The notes under the pieces are model-generated. The model was not told the origin of the DNA. It ran no database searches and saw only the letters and a program-made list of their open reading frames with translations. A stretch of DNA of 64,000 nt, taken from contig NZ_CP073751.1 of the NCBI RefSeq assembly GCF_020025155.1, forward strand, positions 744,001 to 808,000. The letters are read 5' to 3'. The position numbers and the translations under genes are program-made. Positions 55,281 to 64,000 of the stretch are shown one piece after another (position 1 is the first letter of the stretch; each line of letters starts with the position of its first letter). This DNA is from Halopseudomonas nanhaiensis (lineage in GTDB: Bacteria; Pseudomonadota; Gammaproteobacteria; Pseudomonadales; Pseudomonadaceae).

Positions 55281-56033
55281 GTGAAGCGCCAGAGTTTTCT
55301 CCTCATTGCGCTCCTCTGCCTTGGCGTCAATGCATCGTCTCTGGCCGAGGATGTATCCACCAAGCCGCTCATTCAGGTTGGCCTGATGCCGTTTCCAGGC
55401 TATTCCTTTCTGGACGAGGACCGTCAGCCGGCGGGCAAGTCGGTCAAGCTGACGCGGTTGCTCCTCGAGCAGGCGGGCTACACGCACGAGATTCGCATTC
55501 TGCCCCCGGCCCGCATCTGGCGCGGTCTGGAAGACGGTTCCGTGCATGTCTGGCCCGGCGTCATCAGCAAGCCCGGCCTGGAAGAGCACACGCTGCTCAC
55601 CGAACGGACGCTGGGGCTGGTGGGCATCAACCTGTACGCGCGTCCGGGGGCGCCGCTGCCCATCTGGCCAGAAGGCATTGCCGGCAAACGTCTTATTCTG
55701 ATTACCAACTACACCTATACCAACGAGCTGTTGAGCACCTTGTATGACGTGACGCTGGGGGTGCGCTTCCATCGCGGAAGTTCGCACGCCGGTGCGGTCA
55801 ACATGCTGCTGCGTGGGCGCGGCGATTATCTGCTTGATTACCGGGCTCAGGTCGACCCCATCGTCAAGCGGCTCGGCCTTGCGCCCCTGCCATTCGTGCA
55901 GGTCGCCGAGCAGCCGATGCGCTTCGTGTTATCCCGCCGCAGCGGCTTCGCTGAAGCGCTGAGGGGCGATCTTGATCGTGCCTTCGACGAGCTGGCGGCA
56001 CAAGGTGTGGAGCTGGATGTGACGCGTCAGTGA
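55281..56033 (+). CDS. periplasmic solute-binding protein, SBP_bac_3-like
   Basis: A 250-residue secreted protein with a Sec signal (MKRQSFLLIALLCLGVNASSLA, cleavage near 22). The body resembles family-3 extracellular binding proteins: VGLMPFPGYSFLDEDRQPAGKSVKL, ILPPARIWRGLEDGSVHVWPGV and a C-terminal lobe with DRAFDELAAQGVELD. The start is GTG (55281) with AAGGAGCG upstream. No ABC permease lies nearby, so it is probably an orphan sensor-type or stand-alone binding protein. Ligand is unknown. Confidence 0.78.
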   Translation: MKRQSFLLIALLCLGVNASSLAEDVSTKPLIQVGLMPFPGYSFLDEDRQPAGKSVKLTRLLLEQAGYTHEIRILPPARIWRGLEDGSVHVWPGVISKPGLEEHTLLTERTLGLVGINLYARPGAPLPIWPEGIAGKRLILITNYTYTNELLSTLYDVTLGVRFHRGSSHAGAVNMLLRGRGDYLLDYRAQVDPIVKRLGLAPLPFVQVAEQPMRFVLSRRSGFAEALRGDLDRAFDELAAQGVELDVTRQ

Positions 56034-56153
56034 GATTCACGATCATGTTGTTGCCAGCTTCGATGGCAAAGGTTTAGATTCGGCAACGCGAGTTATTCGC
56101 CGTTGGTAGAGCTACAGGGATGTCGGCGATCAGTTAAACCAGAGGAAGGTGAA

Positions 56154-57473
56154 ATGAGCGAATTATACAAACTGCGCTACAGCGGCAATCGTGTGGGCGG
56201 GGTATCTGACGAGGCGGTGAGCGCCGAATTGGCCCGCCTGGGTTTCCAGTCAGGGCAGATAGAGGCGCTGCTGAGCGGGCGTAGCGCAACCATCAAGCGC
56301 CGGCTCGATTCCTCTCAGGCCAGAGCCTATCAGCACCGCCTCGAGCAGGCAGGACTGCTGACCCACATCGAGCGAGAGGATACCGTTGATTCGCCCGCAG
56401 CTGAGGTGCAGTCGGTCGCTGTCGCCTCGGCGCCCGCCCGGTTTGACGCCGCAGAGCCAACCCGCTCGATGGAACAGCAGCAGCCAACGGTGAGGCGGCT
56501 CGAGCCAGTCGAGTTCACCGGAAGCGGCAGCGAGTTTTTCGGGATCTGGATCGTCAATATATTCCTCATGATTCTGACCCTGGGGCTTTATGCGCCCTGG
56601 GCCAAGGTGCGTACCAATCAGTACTTCTACGGGCATACGCAGATCGATGGCGCCAGTTTTCAGTATCTGGCAGATCCCTGGGTAATTTTCAGGGGGCGGC
56701 TGGTGGCTATTGTCGCGGTCGCCGTCTGGGTCCTGGTGTCTGAACTCTGGCCGGTGGGCTCGCTTGTGCTGATGGGGCTATTCCTGCCGGCGTTCCCGTG
56801 GATTGTCGTGCGCTCGCTGAAATTTCATGCCGTCAACAGTGCCTATCGAAACATCCGCTTCGATTTCCGCGGCGGCTACCTCGCAGCCTTCATGGCGATG
56901 CTGGTCTGGCCGGTGGTCGCAATGCTCACGCTGATGATTGCCCTGCCATTGTCCATCTTCAAGACCCACGCGTTCATGGTCAACAACAGCTACTTCGGGA
57001 CCATGCCGTTCCGCCTCAAGGCGAAGGCAAGTGATTATTATGTGTTTTTTCTGAGAATCATCGGCGTGGTGATCGGCTTTGCGGTCGTCGGCGGTATCGT
57101 CAGCCAGCTGGTCCACCCCGGCGCGGCAATCATCGTGGCCATCATCGGCTATCTGGCGCTGTTCGGGTATTTCATGGCTGGACTGACCAATCTGGTGTTC
57201 AACGCCACGGTACTCGGCCTGCACGGGTTCAGCTCGACCCTGAGCAAGCGGCGCATGGTCTGGATATTCATGAGCAACAGCCTGCTGATCGCTCTGACAC
57301 TCGGGTTCTTCACACCGTGGGCCAAGGTACGCATGGCAGCCTACCGCGCCAGCTGCACCGAGGTCGCCGTGCATGGTGACCTGGACAGTTTCGTCGCCAG
57401 CGAAGTCAAGCATGCCAGCGCTGTCGGCCAGGAGATCGGCGAAGCCTTCGATCTGGGCGTATCGCTTGTCTGA
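56154..57473 (+). CDS. DUF898 (YjgN-family) membrane protein
   Basis: A 439-residue protein. A soluble N-terminal region (about 1-120) precedes two repeated membrane modules, each with the block LGLYAPWAKVRTNQYFY (near 140) or LGFFTPWAKVRMAAYRA (near 380). Six to eight helices are expected. The family is widespread but functionally uncharacterised. The start at 56154 has AGAGGAAGG upstream. The 3' end overlaps the M48 protease gene, and this pairing of DUF898 with an M48 protease suggests a joint envelope function (inference). Confidence 0.88.
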   Translation: MSELYKLRYSGNRVGGVSDEAVSAELARLGFQSGQIEALLSGRSATIKRRLDSSQARAYQHRLEQAGLLTHIEREDTVDSPAAEVQSVAVASAPARFDAAEPTRSMEQQQPTVRRLEPVEFTGSGSEFFGIWIVNIFLMILTLGLYAPWAKVRTNQYFYGHTQIDGASFQYLADPWVIFRGRLVAIVAVAVWVLVSELWPVGSLVLMGLFLPAFPWIVVRSLKFHAVNSAYRNIRFDFRGGYLAAFMAMLVWPVVAMLTLMIALPLSIFKTHAFMVNNSYFGTMPFRLKAKASDYYVFFLRIIGVVIGFAVVGGIVSQLVHPGAAIIVAIIGYLALFGYFMAGLTNLVFNATVLGLHGFSSTLSKRRMVWIFMSNSLLIALTLGFFTPWAKVRMAAYRASCTEVAVHGDLDSFVASEVKHASAVGQEIGEAFDLGVSLV

Positions 57474-58518
57474 CGGCTGGCTCGGCGGGCAGTATTTCGA
57501 TGGCCGGCGTAGCGCCGGTCATGCTGCGCGGCTGCGTCTGGAGGGCGATTGCCTGGTACTCATCCTGGCGGACGCGGTGCAGCGCTACCCGGCGCGCCAG
57601 GTCAGGCTCGGGATGCAGGTCGGCAAGGCCGCGAGTTATCTCTGGCTCGACAATGTGGCGATCTTCGAGTGTTCCGATCAGACGAGCCTGGCGGCCCTGG
57701 CTCGCGACGCGCGAGGCGCTCCCCGAACAGGTCTGCTGCATCGGCTGGAAACCAACTGGCGGCTGATTCTGGCGAGTGCGATGCTGGTCGCAGCCTTTCT
57801 TGTCGGCAGCATCATCTGGGGCGTTCCATGGATCTCCGGACTGGTTGCGCAGGCGGTGCCAGCGCATGTCGAACAGTGGGTAGGCGAGCAGTCGATGTCC
57901 ACGCTGGACGAATACTGGCTTGAGCCCAGCGGGCTGGATGACCAGCGTCAAGCCGGTTTGAAGGAAGCCTTTGCCCCGCTCATGGCGTCGCTCAACAAGG
58001 CCTACCCCAACCGGGCGTGGAGGATCGAGCTGCGCTCCAGCGAAGCGCTCGGTGCCAATGCGCTGGCGTTGCCGGGTGGGATCATGGTGTTCACCGACGA
58101 TCTGGTCGAACTGGCGGCTGACGACACCGAGCTGGTTTCCATTCTCGCGCACGAGGCAGGGCATGTCGTCCACCGGCATGGCCTGCGCGGTATTGTGCAA
58201 AGTTCGCTCGCGCTCTGGCTGATGATGTCGATAACCGGTGACCTGTCCGCAGCGTCCGATCTGACCACAAGCCTGCCCGCCATTCTGGCGAACCTGAGCT
58301 ATGCGAGAAGCATGGAGACCGAGGCCGACAGTTTTGCTCTGGAAGTGCTGCTTGAACGTGACATTGATCCAGCGCATTTTGCCAGCATCATGCGCAGGCT
58401 GGAGGCCACGCATGGGCAGGGAGAGACGAGCCGAATCGGAGAGTTCCTGTCTACCCATCCGCCCACGCGGGAGCGCATCGAACGCTTCGATGAGGCGTCA
58501 CAGCAGTTGAAAAGGTAA
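57466..58518 (+). CDS. M48-family zinc metalloprotease
   Basis: About 350 residues if started at the TTG at 57466, which overlaps the upstream stop by 8 bp; no better start is visible downstream until well into the conserved N-terminal region (GGQYFDGRRSAGH). The N-terminal 100 residues bind no recognised ligand, then one membrane helix (about 105-128, LILASAMLVAAFLVGSIIW). The protease domain has the zinc motif HEAGH (in LAHEAGHVVHRHG, near 230) and the third ligand in METEADSFAL (near 285). It is oriented like BepA/LoiP-type envelope proteases. Confidence 0.85.
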   Translation: MSDGWLGGQYFDGRRSAGHAARLRLEGDCLVLILADAVQRYPARQVRLGMQVGKAASYLWLDNVAIFECSDQTSLAALARDARGAPRTGLLHRLETNWRLILASAMLVAAFLVGSIIWGVPWISGLVAQAVPAHVEQWVGEQSMSTLDEYWLEPSGLDDQRQAGLKEAFAPLMASLNKAYPNRAWRIELRSSEALGANALALPGGIMVFTDDLVELAADDTELVSILAHEAGHVVHRHGLRGIVQSSLALWLMMSITGDLSAASDLTTSLPAILANLSYARSMETEADSFALEVLLERDIDPAHFASIMRRLEATHGQGETSRIGEFLSTHPPTRERIERFDEASQQLKR

Positions 58519-58521
58519 GGA

Positions 58522-58542
58522 GCCGGCGGGGGACCCGCCGGC
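58522..58542. terminator. terminator hairpin between convergent M48 protease and mqo
   Basis: A perfect GCCGGCGGG / CCCGCCGGC stem with a 3-nt loop, 4 bp after the protease stop and 8 bp beyond the mqo stop; followed by CTCTTGCT. Usable from both sides, but without a clean U-run. Confidence 0.55.
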
Positions 58543-58549
58543 CTCTTGC

Positions 58550-60043
58550 TCAGGCCTTTACCAGGCCCAACGTACGGAGGGTGCGGCCACGCACCTGCTT
58601 GAGCAGTTCAGCATCGTTGACCAGTGACTGACCGTAGGACGGGATCAGGTCGCGAATACGCGCTTGCCATTCAGGCGTAGCCAACTGCTCCTTGAAACAG
58701 CGCTGGAGTACGTCGAGCATGGCCTGCGCCGCGGTGGATGCACCCGGTGAAGCGCCAAGCAGCGCGGCCAGGGTTCCGTCCTTGGCGGCGACGATCTCGG
58801 TGCCGAACTCCAGCTTGCCGTGTCCCTGGGCATCCTTCTTGATGATCTGCACCCGCATTCCTGCATCCTGCAGCTTCCAGTCTTCCTCGCGTGCCTGCGG
58901 GAAATAGTCGCGCAGCGAGGCGACACGATCCTTGTGCGACTGAAACGACTCGGAAATCAGATAGCGGGTCAGGTCCAGATTGTCGCGACCCACCGCCATC
59001 ATCGGTGCCACGTTGTATGGACGGACCGAAGAGAACAGGTCGAACACCGAGCCCTTCTTGAGGAACTTGGTGGTGAACCCGGCAAACGGACCGAACAGCA
59101 GAGCGGGCTCGCCATTGATGATGCGGGTGTCGAGGTGCGGTACGGACATCGGCGGCGCACCTACGGCAGCCTTGCCGTAGACCTTGGAGCGGTGACGCTT
59201 GACGATCTCCGGCTTCTGGCATACCAGCCACTGGCCGCTGACCGGGAAGCCGCCGTAGCCCTGGCTTTCGTCGATGTGCGATTTCTGCAGCAAGGGCAGC
59301 GAGCCACCGCCGGCACCGAGGAAGACGAAACGCGCGTTGAATTCCTTCTCGCCGCCGTTGGCGTCATCCTCGACCTTCACCCGCCAGGTGCCGCGCTTGC
59401 TCTTGCGCAGCGAGTCGACCGAATGGCGGAGATGCAGGTCGAAGCCTTCCTGTTTTTTCAGCCAGTCGATCATGTTGCGGGTCAGCGAGCCGAAGTCGAC
59501 ATCGGAGCCGTATTCGACGCGGGTAGCGGCGACCTTTTCGCTGGGGTTGCGCTGATCCATGACCAGCGGCATCCACTCGGCGATCTGCTCAGGCGAATCG
59601 CTGAACTTCATGTCGGCGAACAAATGGTGGGCGCTAAGCAGTTCCTGACGCTTGCGCAGGAATGCCACGTCCTTCTCGCTCCAGACAAAGCTCTGGTGCG
59701 GCGTGGGGTTGATGAACTTATTGGGAGCCGGAAGGATGTTCTGCTCGACCAGGTATGACCAGAACTGCAGCGATACCTCGAACGAAGCATTGATGCCCAG
59801 CGCCCTGTCGATGGTGATCGAACCATCAGGGGCTTGCGGTGTGTAGTTGAGCTCGCAGTAACCGGCATGACCGGTACCTGCGTTGTTCCAGCCGTCCGTG
59901 CTTTCGTGAGCCACGTGATCCAGACGCTCGACCAGGGTAATGGTCATTGCGGGATCGAGCTGTTTGAGCAACATTCCTAGTGTAGCGCTCATGACACCAC
60001 CACCGACCAGCAAGACATCTACGTTTTTTGCTGTCATTAACAT
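58550..60043 (-). CDS. mqo: malate:quinone oxidoreductase
   Basis: About 497 residues. A peripheral membrane FAD enzyme that oxidises malate to oxaloacetate and passes electrons to quinone, replacing or complementing malate dehydrogenase in the TCA cycle. The FAD motif VDVLLVGGGVMSATLG is at the N-terminus, with the family blocks NNAGTGHAGYCELNYTP, GAGGGSLPLLQKSHI and FPVSGQWLVC. Two ATG codons (60043 and 60037) are nearly equal choices after AAGAGG. Confidence 0.96.
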   Translation of the reverse strand: MLMTAKNVDVLLVGGGVMSATLGMLLKQLDPAMTITLVERLDHVAHESTDGWNNAGTGHAGYCELNYTPQAPDGSITIDRALGINASFEVSLQFWSYLVEQNILPAPNKFINPTPHQSFVWSEKDVAFLRKRQELLSAHHLFADMKFSDSPEQIAEWMPLVMDQRNPSEKVAATRVEYGSDVDFGSLTRNMIDWLKKQEGFDLHLRHSVDSLRKSKRGTWRVKVEDDANGGEKEFNARFVFLGAGGGSLPLLQKSHIDESQGYGGFPVSGQWLVCQKPEIVKRHRSKVYGKAAVGAPPMSVPHLDTRIINGEPALLFGPFAGFTTKFLKKGSVFDLFSSVRPYNVAPMMAVGRDNLDLTRYLISESFQSHKDRVASLRDYFPQAREEDWKLQDAGMRVQIIKKDAQGHGKLEFGTEIVAAKDGTLAALLGASPGASTAAQAMLDVLQRCFKEQLATPEWQARIRDLIPSYGQSLVNDAELLKQVRGRTLRTLGLVKA

Positions 60044-60242
60044 GTCGCCTCTTGCGAAAAACTGCGCCAATGATACCGGTTTCTCCGAGGCGGTAATACA
60101 TACAAAACCTAGGCGAATAGTCTAAAAAAGAGGCCGGTCCAGAGCACATTGCGCGCACCGGCTCCTTGCTTCAGATCATGGCGATTCACCCTGAGGGTAG
60201 TTTAAGCTCGCCGCCTGGCAACACTGGAACAGAGAGAGCCTA

Positions 60243-61343
60243 ATGCAGGATGTGATCATCGTTGGCGGGGGAATCATGGGCTGCCTCACGGCGCTGAACC
60301 TGCTCGAAGCAGGCGCTCGCGTCACGCTTCTTGAGCGTCAGCGGGCGGGGCGGGAGGCTTCCTGGGCTGGCGGTGGGATCGTGTCCCCGTTGTATCCATG
60401 GCGCTACGGCGATGCGGTGCAGGCGCTGGCAGTCTGGTCGCAAGGCTTCTATCCCCGGCTGGCAGCACAGCTTGCGCAGCGAACCGGGATCGATCCGCAG
60501 GTCAGCAGCTGCGGGCTGATGTGGCTGGATCACGCCGAACAGGGTCAGGCGCTGAGCTGGGCACGCAGCCAGGGGCAGCCACTGCGCCGCGTCGATTCGG
60601 ATTTCATCTACCGTCAGGTGCCGAACCTTGCGCCGGGGTTCACGTCCGCCCTGTGGCAGGCTGATCTTGCCAACGTGCGCAACCCACGGTTGATGTCAGC
60701 ACTGCTGGCCTGGCTTGCCGGCCATCGGCACTTCACTCTGCTGGAACAGTCACCGGCCACCGAACTGGTGGTGCGCGAAGGCCGGGTGGAGGGTGTGCGT
60801 ACGTCCGCGGGCGTCGTCAAAGCCGGCGCGGTGGTGCTGGCCGCCGGCGCCTGGAGTGGCGACTGGCTGGCGCCCCTGGGGGTGTCGTTGCCGGTTCAGC
60901 CGGTGAAGGGTCAGATGCAGCTGTACCGGTGCGCGCCTGGCTGGTTGCCCAGCATGGTGTTGTTCGAAGGTCGCTACGCGATCCCCCGACAGGACGGGCA
61001 TGTGTTGATCGGCAGCACGCTCGAGCACAGCGGCTTCGATGCCAGCACCACGGCCGAAGGGTTCGCATCGCTCCGCCAGTCGGCACTGCGATTGTTGCCG
61101 GCGCTGGCCGAGCTTCAGCCGGTAGGACAGTGGGCAGGTCTGCGGCCGGGGTCGCCGGATGGCATACCCTTCATCGGCCAGGTGCCGGGCGTGAGCGGGC
61201 TATGGTTGAATGCCGGACACTACCGCAACGGGCTGGTGCTGGCGCCGGCATCCTGCCGTCTGGCGGCCGACCTGATCCTGGGCCGTGCCCCGGAGATCGA
61301 CCCGTCACCCTACGCGCCGGCCGAGCGATTGGCGCCCCGGTAG
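60243..61343 (+). CDS. thiO: glycine oxidase ThiO (FAD-dependent)
   Basis: A 366-residue D-amino-acid-oxidase-family flavoprotein that oxidises glycine to the imine used to build the thiazole of thiamine. It has the FAD motif VIIVGGGIMGCLTALNLLEAG, the active-site block EASWAGGGIVSPLYPWRY and the C-terminal VSGLWLNAGHYRNGLVLAPAS. It is convergent with pilR, the same neighbour pair as PA4548/PA4547 in P. aeruginosa. No other thiamine gene is in the window. Confidence 0.92.
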   Translation: MQDVIIVGGGIMGCLTALNLLEAGARVTLLERQRAGREASWAGGGIVSPLYPWRYGDAVQALAVWSQGFYPRLAAQLAQRTGIDPQVSSCGLMWLDHAEQGQALSWARSQGQPLRRVDSDFIYRQVPNLAPGFTSALWQADLANVRNPRLMSALLAWLAGHRHFTLLEQSPATELVVREGRVEGVRTSAGVVKAGAVVLAAGAWSGDWLAPLGVSLPVQPVKGQMQLYRCAPGWLPSMVLFEGRYAIPRQDGHVLIGSTLEHSGFDASTTAEGFASLRQSALRLLPALAELQPVGQWAGLRPGSPDGIPFIGQVPGVSGLWLNAGHYRNGLVLAPASCRLAADLILGRAPEIDPSPYAPAERLAPR

Positions 61344-61428
61344 GCTGTGAGGCTCGTCGCCCCGGCCGGGCTTTGCGCAGGGAAACCACAAGGCGCCACC
61401 TGCGGCGACCGGCCGCACGTGTACCGAG

Positions 61429-62772
61429 TCAGTCTTCCATTCCGAGCTTCTTGAGCCGATAGCGCAGGGAGCGGAAGGTGAGACCCAGTCGCTTGGCCGC
61501 TGCAGTCTTGTTCCAGCGGGTCTCTTCCAGCGCCTGGGTGATCGCCCGGCGCTCTATGTCATCGAGGTAATCCTCCAGCGAATCGATGTCGCCGAGCGAT
61601 ACGTTCTCCTCGCTGGTCTGCGCCGCGCCCGAGAGGAGAATATCCTCGGCATCGATTACGTTGCCCTCGCAGAGGGTGAACGCCCGCTCGAGCGTATTTT
61701 CCAGCTCGCGAACATTGCCCGGAAAACGGTAATTGCACAGTTGTTCGAGGCATGCGCTGGTCAGTCTGGGTAACGGCAGATCGTTGCGGACCGCCAGCTG
61801 GGTGAGGATGTGCCGGGCCAGCAACGGGATGTCCTCGCGTCGCTTGCGCAGCGGCGGCACGCTCAGCTCGATCACATTGATGCGGTAGAACAGATCCTGA
61901 CGAAAACGCCCGGCAGCGACTTCTGCGGCCAGATCCTTGTGCGTCGCGCACAACAGGCGCACATCGACCGTTTCTTCCTGCTGGGTGCCCACCGGGCGAA
62001 CGGCCTTTTCCTGAATGGCGCGCAGCAGCTTGACCTGCATGGCCATCGGCAGGTCGGCCACCTCGTCCAGAAACAGCGTTCCGCCTTTGGCCGCCTGGAA
62101 CAGGCCGGGCTTGTCGGACACGGCGCCGGTGAAACTGCCCTTGCGGTGCCCGAAGAATTCACTTTCCATCAGCTCGGACGGAATGGCGCCGCAGTTCACC
62201 GGTACGAACGGGTGGCTCGCGCGTGGCCCAAGTGCATGAATCCGCCGGGCGACCAGCTCCTTGCCGCTGCCGGACTCACCGCTTATGTACAGTGGCGCCT
62301 GGCTGCGGGCGAGCTTGGCGATCTGTCCGCGCAGCTGTTGAATCGGCGGTGACATGCCCAGGATCGGGTCATCGACCGCCGTCTCCGGCTCTGCTTCTGC
62401 CTTCTGGCTCAGGCGGAGCGCGCTGTTGACCAGCTCGCGCAGGCGCTGCAGATCCACCGGCTTGGTCAGAAAATCGAAAGCGCCGGCCTTGAGCGCCGTG
62501 ATGGCGGTGTCCAGGCTGCCATAAGCGGTGATCATGGCCACCGGCAGGGAAGGGCAGTTCTGCTGAATATGTCTGACCACAGCCATTCCGTCACCGTCGG
62601 GTAGGCGCATATCGGTCAGACACAGGTCGAAGCGCTCTTCGCGCAGCATGTCGAGCGCCGCGGCCAGTGTGGTGGCACTGCGCGTGCGCAGGTTCATGCG
62701 GCGAAGCGTCATGTCGAGCAGTTCGAGGATGTCCGGCTCGTCGTCGATGATCAGAACCAGCGGGCTAGTCAT
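61429..62772 (-). CDS. pilR: sigma-54-dependent response regulator PilR
   Basis: A 447-residue NtrC-type regulator. The receiver domain (1-120) has IIDDEPD, phospho-acceptor Asp in CLTDMRLPDGDG (near 54) and FDFLTKPVD. The AAA+ domain has Walker A GESGSGKELVA (near 165), the sigma-54 contact GAFTGA-type loop as KGSFTGAVSD, and Walker B TLFLDEVADLP. The C-terminal Fis-type helix-turn-helix reads ALEETRWNKTAAAKRLGL. Overall sequence closely follows P. aeruginosa PilR. It should activate the sigma-54 pilin promoters at 20.7-20.9 kb. The ATG at 62772 fits the family start. Confidence 0.96.
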   Translation of the reverse strand: MTSPLVLIIDDEPDILELLDMTLRRMNLRTRSATTLAAALDMLREERFDLCLTDMRLPDGDGMAVVRHIQQNCPSLPVAMITAYGSLDTAITALKAGAFDFLTKPVDLQRLRELVNSALRLSQKAEAEPETAVDDPILGMSPPIQQLRGQIAKLARSQAPLYISGESGSGKELVARRIHALGPRASHPFVPVNCGAIPSELMESEFFGHRKGSFTGAVSDKPGLFQAAKGGTLFLDEVADLPMAMQVKLLRAIQEKAVRPVGTQQEETVDVRLLCATHKDLAAEVAAGRFRQDLFYRINVIELSVPPLRKRREDIPLLARHILTQLAVRNDLPLPRLTSACLEQLCNYRFPGNVRELENTLERAFTLCEGNVIDAEDILLSGAAQTSEENVSLGDIDSLEDYLDDIERRAITQALEETRWNKTAAAKRLGLTFRSLRYRLKKLGMED

Positions 62773-62814
62773 GGCGATGTGGGATGCTCCTTGCAATCCG
62801 GTTGGCGAAGTCCA

Positions 62815-64000
62815 TCATACCAAGCGTTTGGGGTGCGCGAATGTGATGCGCATGCAACACCCGCGAGGTTCCAGGGGTTCGTACTCGAGCCTCGCCTGGT
62901 TGCTTTCGCACAGTTCGCGGGAAATATACAGACCCAGGCCGGTGCCGGAGGCTTCGGTCGTGTAGAACGGTTCGAAGATGTGCGGCACGTGGTCGGCATC
63001 GATTCCCGGCCCGTGATCGATCACTTCCAGCACGGGTAGATCGGTCTCATGATTGATGTACAACCGAATCCAGATCGTTCGCGGTTCGCCTTCGCGGCCG
63101 CTGTAGCGCAGAGCGTTCTGGCAGAGATTGCCGAGCACCTGGCTGAGCTGATTGGGGTCCATGCGCGTCATGATGGGTTCCCCGTCGGGCTGAGTCTCGC
63201 ATTCGAACTCGATCATGTCCGAGGCCAGCTTCGACGGCTCGAAATCCTGCAGAAACTGCTCCATCCAGAGCCCGAGATCCACCAGTTGCGGTTCACTCGG
63301 ACGTCGACGCGACAACTCGAGTACCGTCTCGATGACCCTGTTCATGCGCTTGGAATGCTGCTGGATGATTTCGCTCAGGCGCAGGTCCTGCTCGGTCAGC
63401 TGAGCCGATTCGCTGAGCAGTTGCGCGGCATGGCTGATCGCGCCAAGCGGATTGCGAATCTCGTGGGCGATGCTGGCGGTAAGTCGCCCTAGCGACGCAA
63501 GCTTGAGTTGCTGCGCCTGCTGAGCGACCTGGGCGTTGTCATCGAGGAAGATCAACACCGTCTCGTCACCAGCCTGGGTCAACGGTTTGAAGTTGGCCAT
63601 CAGCTCTGCGCCGCCGCTGTGGTTCTGGAACGGCAGTGCGCGGATCGAGGGGTACTGCTGCCACTGCTGCAGTCGCTGGGCCAACGCAGAGGAGAGACCT
63701 TCCAGCTCCATCTCGCGCATGATCGGCTTGCCAAGCATCTGCGCAGACGCTTCGTTGGCCAGCAGCACCTGGTGCCGCTTGTTCACCACCACGATGCCGG
63801 TGCGCATGCGCTGGATGATCAGTTTGTTGAGCTTCTCCAGCGAGGCCAGACTCACCGCCTGCTGCTGGGCAAGCGTCTCCGATTGCTGCACCTTGCGACT
63901 GAGCCGCTGCACAAAGAGCGCGACGGCAAAGAAGATGCAGCCGAGCACGCCCACCTGCAGATAATTCTGCGGTAACGCCGGCATCGACAGGCTGAGGAAG
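62815..64000 (-). CDS. pilS: sensor histidine kinase PilS (N-terminus outside the window)
   Basis: A gene that enters from beyond position 64000; 394 codons are visible. They cover the last part of a membrane region (VGVLGCIFFAVALFVQ), a PAS domain (about the region of MRTGIVVVNKRHQVLLANEAS), the phospho-acceptor box SIAHEIRNPLGAISH, and the ATPase domain with the N box (LGNLCQNALRYS), DHGPGID and GTGLGLYIS. It lies 42 bp upstream of pilR. PilS is a six-helix polar kinase that senses pilin levels in the membrane in P. aeruginosa. There is an ATG at 63984, but the reading frame continues past it, as expected for an internal Met. Confidence 0.94.
   Translation of the reverse strand, partial: FLSLSMPALPQNYLQVGVLGCIFFAVALFVQRLSRKVQQSETLAQQQAVSLASLEKLNKLIIQRMRTGIVVVNKRHQVLLANEASAQMLGKPIMREMELEGLSSALAQRLQQWQQYPSIRALPFQNHSGGAELMANFKPLTQAGDETVLIFLDDNAQVAQQAQQLKLASLGRLTASIAHEIRNPLGAISHAAQLLSESAQLTEQDLRLSEIIQQHSKRMNRVIETVLELSRRRPSEPQLVDLGLWMEQFLQDFEPSKLASDMIEFECETQPDGEPIMTRMDPNQLSQVLGNLCQNALRYSGREGEPRTIWIRLYINHETDLPVLEVIDHGPGIDADHVPHIFEPFYTTEASGTGLGLYISRELCESNQARLEYEPLEPRGCCMRITFAHPKRLV

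Overview
The window is a contiguous piece of a Pseudomonadaceae chromosome with high GC (about 60% or more by eye). The clearest evidence is gene order. ispB / rplU-rpmA-obgE-proB / rpsT / murJ / ribF-ileS-lspA-fkpB-ispH, the yacG-coaE-pilD-pilC-pilB-pilA block, radA next to a mapZ-like PilZ gene, and pilS-pilR-thiO all match my recollection of Pseudomonas aeruginosa clusters, but here they are joined in a different order. Pseudomonas-type REP elements (core GTAGGAGCG) are scattered between genes. A lineage such as Halopseudomonas or another non-aeruginosa pseudomonad is plausible, but the species cannot be named from this sequence alone.

Layout. 0-16 kb: housekeeping genes, namely a purine permease fragment, an FKBP isomerase, octaprenyl-PP synthase, ribosomal proteins L21, L27 and S20, the ObgE GTPase, glutamate 5-kinase, the lipid II flippase MurJ, the RibF-IleS-LspA-FkpB-IspH run, and a MutT/thiamine-synthase-like fusion. 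15.5-21.3 kb: a minus-strand cluster yacG-coaE-pilD-pilC-pilB, then two short type IV pilin genes transcribed away from each other, each with a near-consensus sigma-54 promoter. 21.3-35 kb: an accessory stretch with a small secreted protein, a LysR regulator facing a Tat-exported sulfatase, an orphan membrane-fusion protein, a divergent GT51/penicillin-binding protein, an AraC regulator, a Ca2+/cation antiporter, a wax ester synthase/DGAT followed by a patatin lipase, and a stand-alone HemD-like protein. 35-46 kb: amidase, Lon-like protease, a 0.69-kb spacer with twin DnaA-box palindromes, a YqhA-family membrane protein, an FeS-type photolyase, RlmG, MscL, polyphosphate:AMP phosphotransferase and an EAL phosphodiesterase. 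46-58.5 kb: RadA, PilZ/MapZ-like protein, EttA, a 1279-residue PAS-GGDEF-EAL protein, GlyA, a solute-binding protein, a DUF898 membrane protein and an M48 protease. 58.5-64 kb: malate:quinone oxidoreductase, ThiO, PilR and the 3' part of PilS.

The genes link most clearly in two ways. First, surface motility and its control: PilB/C/D, the two pilins with sigma-54 promoters and the PilS-PilR system that would be expected to drive them sit at opposite ends of the window, with four c-di-GMP-related domains (two EAL, one GGDEF, one PilZ) between. Second, lipid storage and turnover: wax ester synthase and patatin lipase are adjacent. The minor-pilin operon that lies between ispH and thiO-pilR in P. 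aeruginosa is not at either junction here.

REP elements have been tandemly amplified at three separate loci with three different periods (about 146, 91 and 115 bp), and core variants change both arms of the stem together. I saw no tRNA or rRNA gene, CRISPR array, insertion sequence, prophage or plasmid function.
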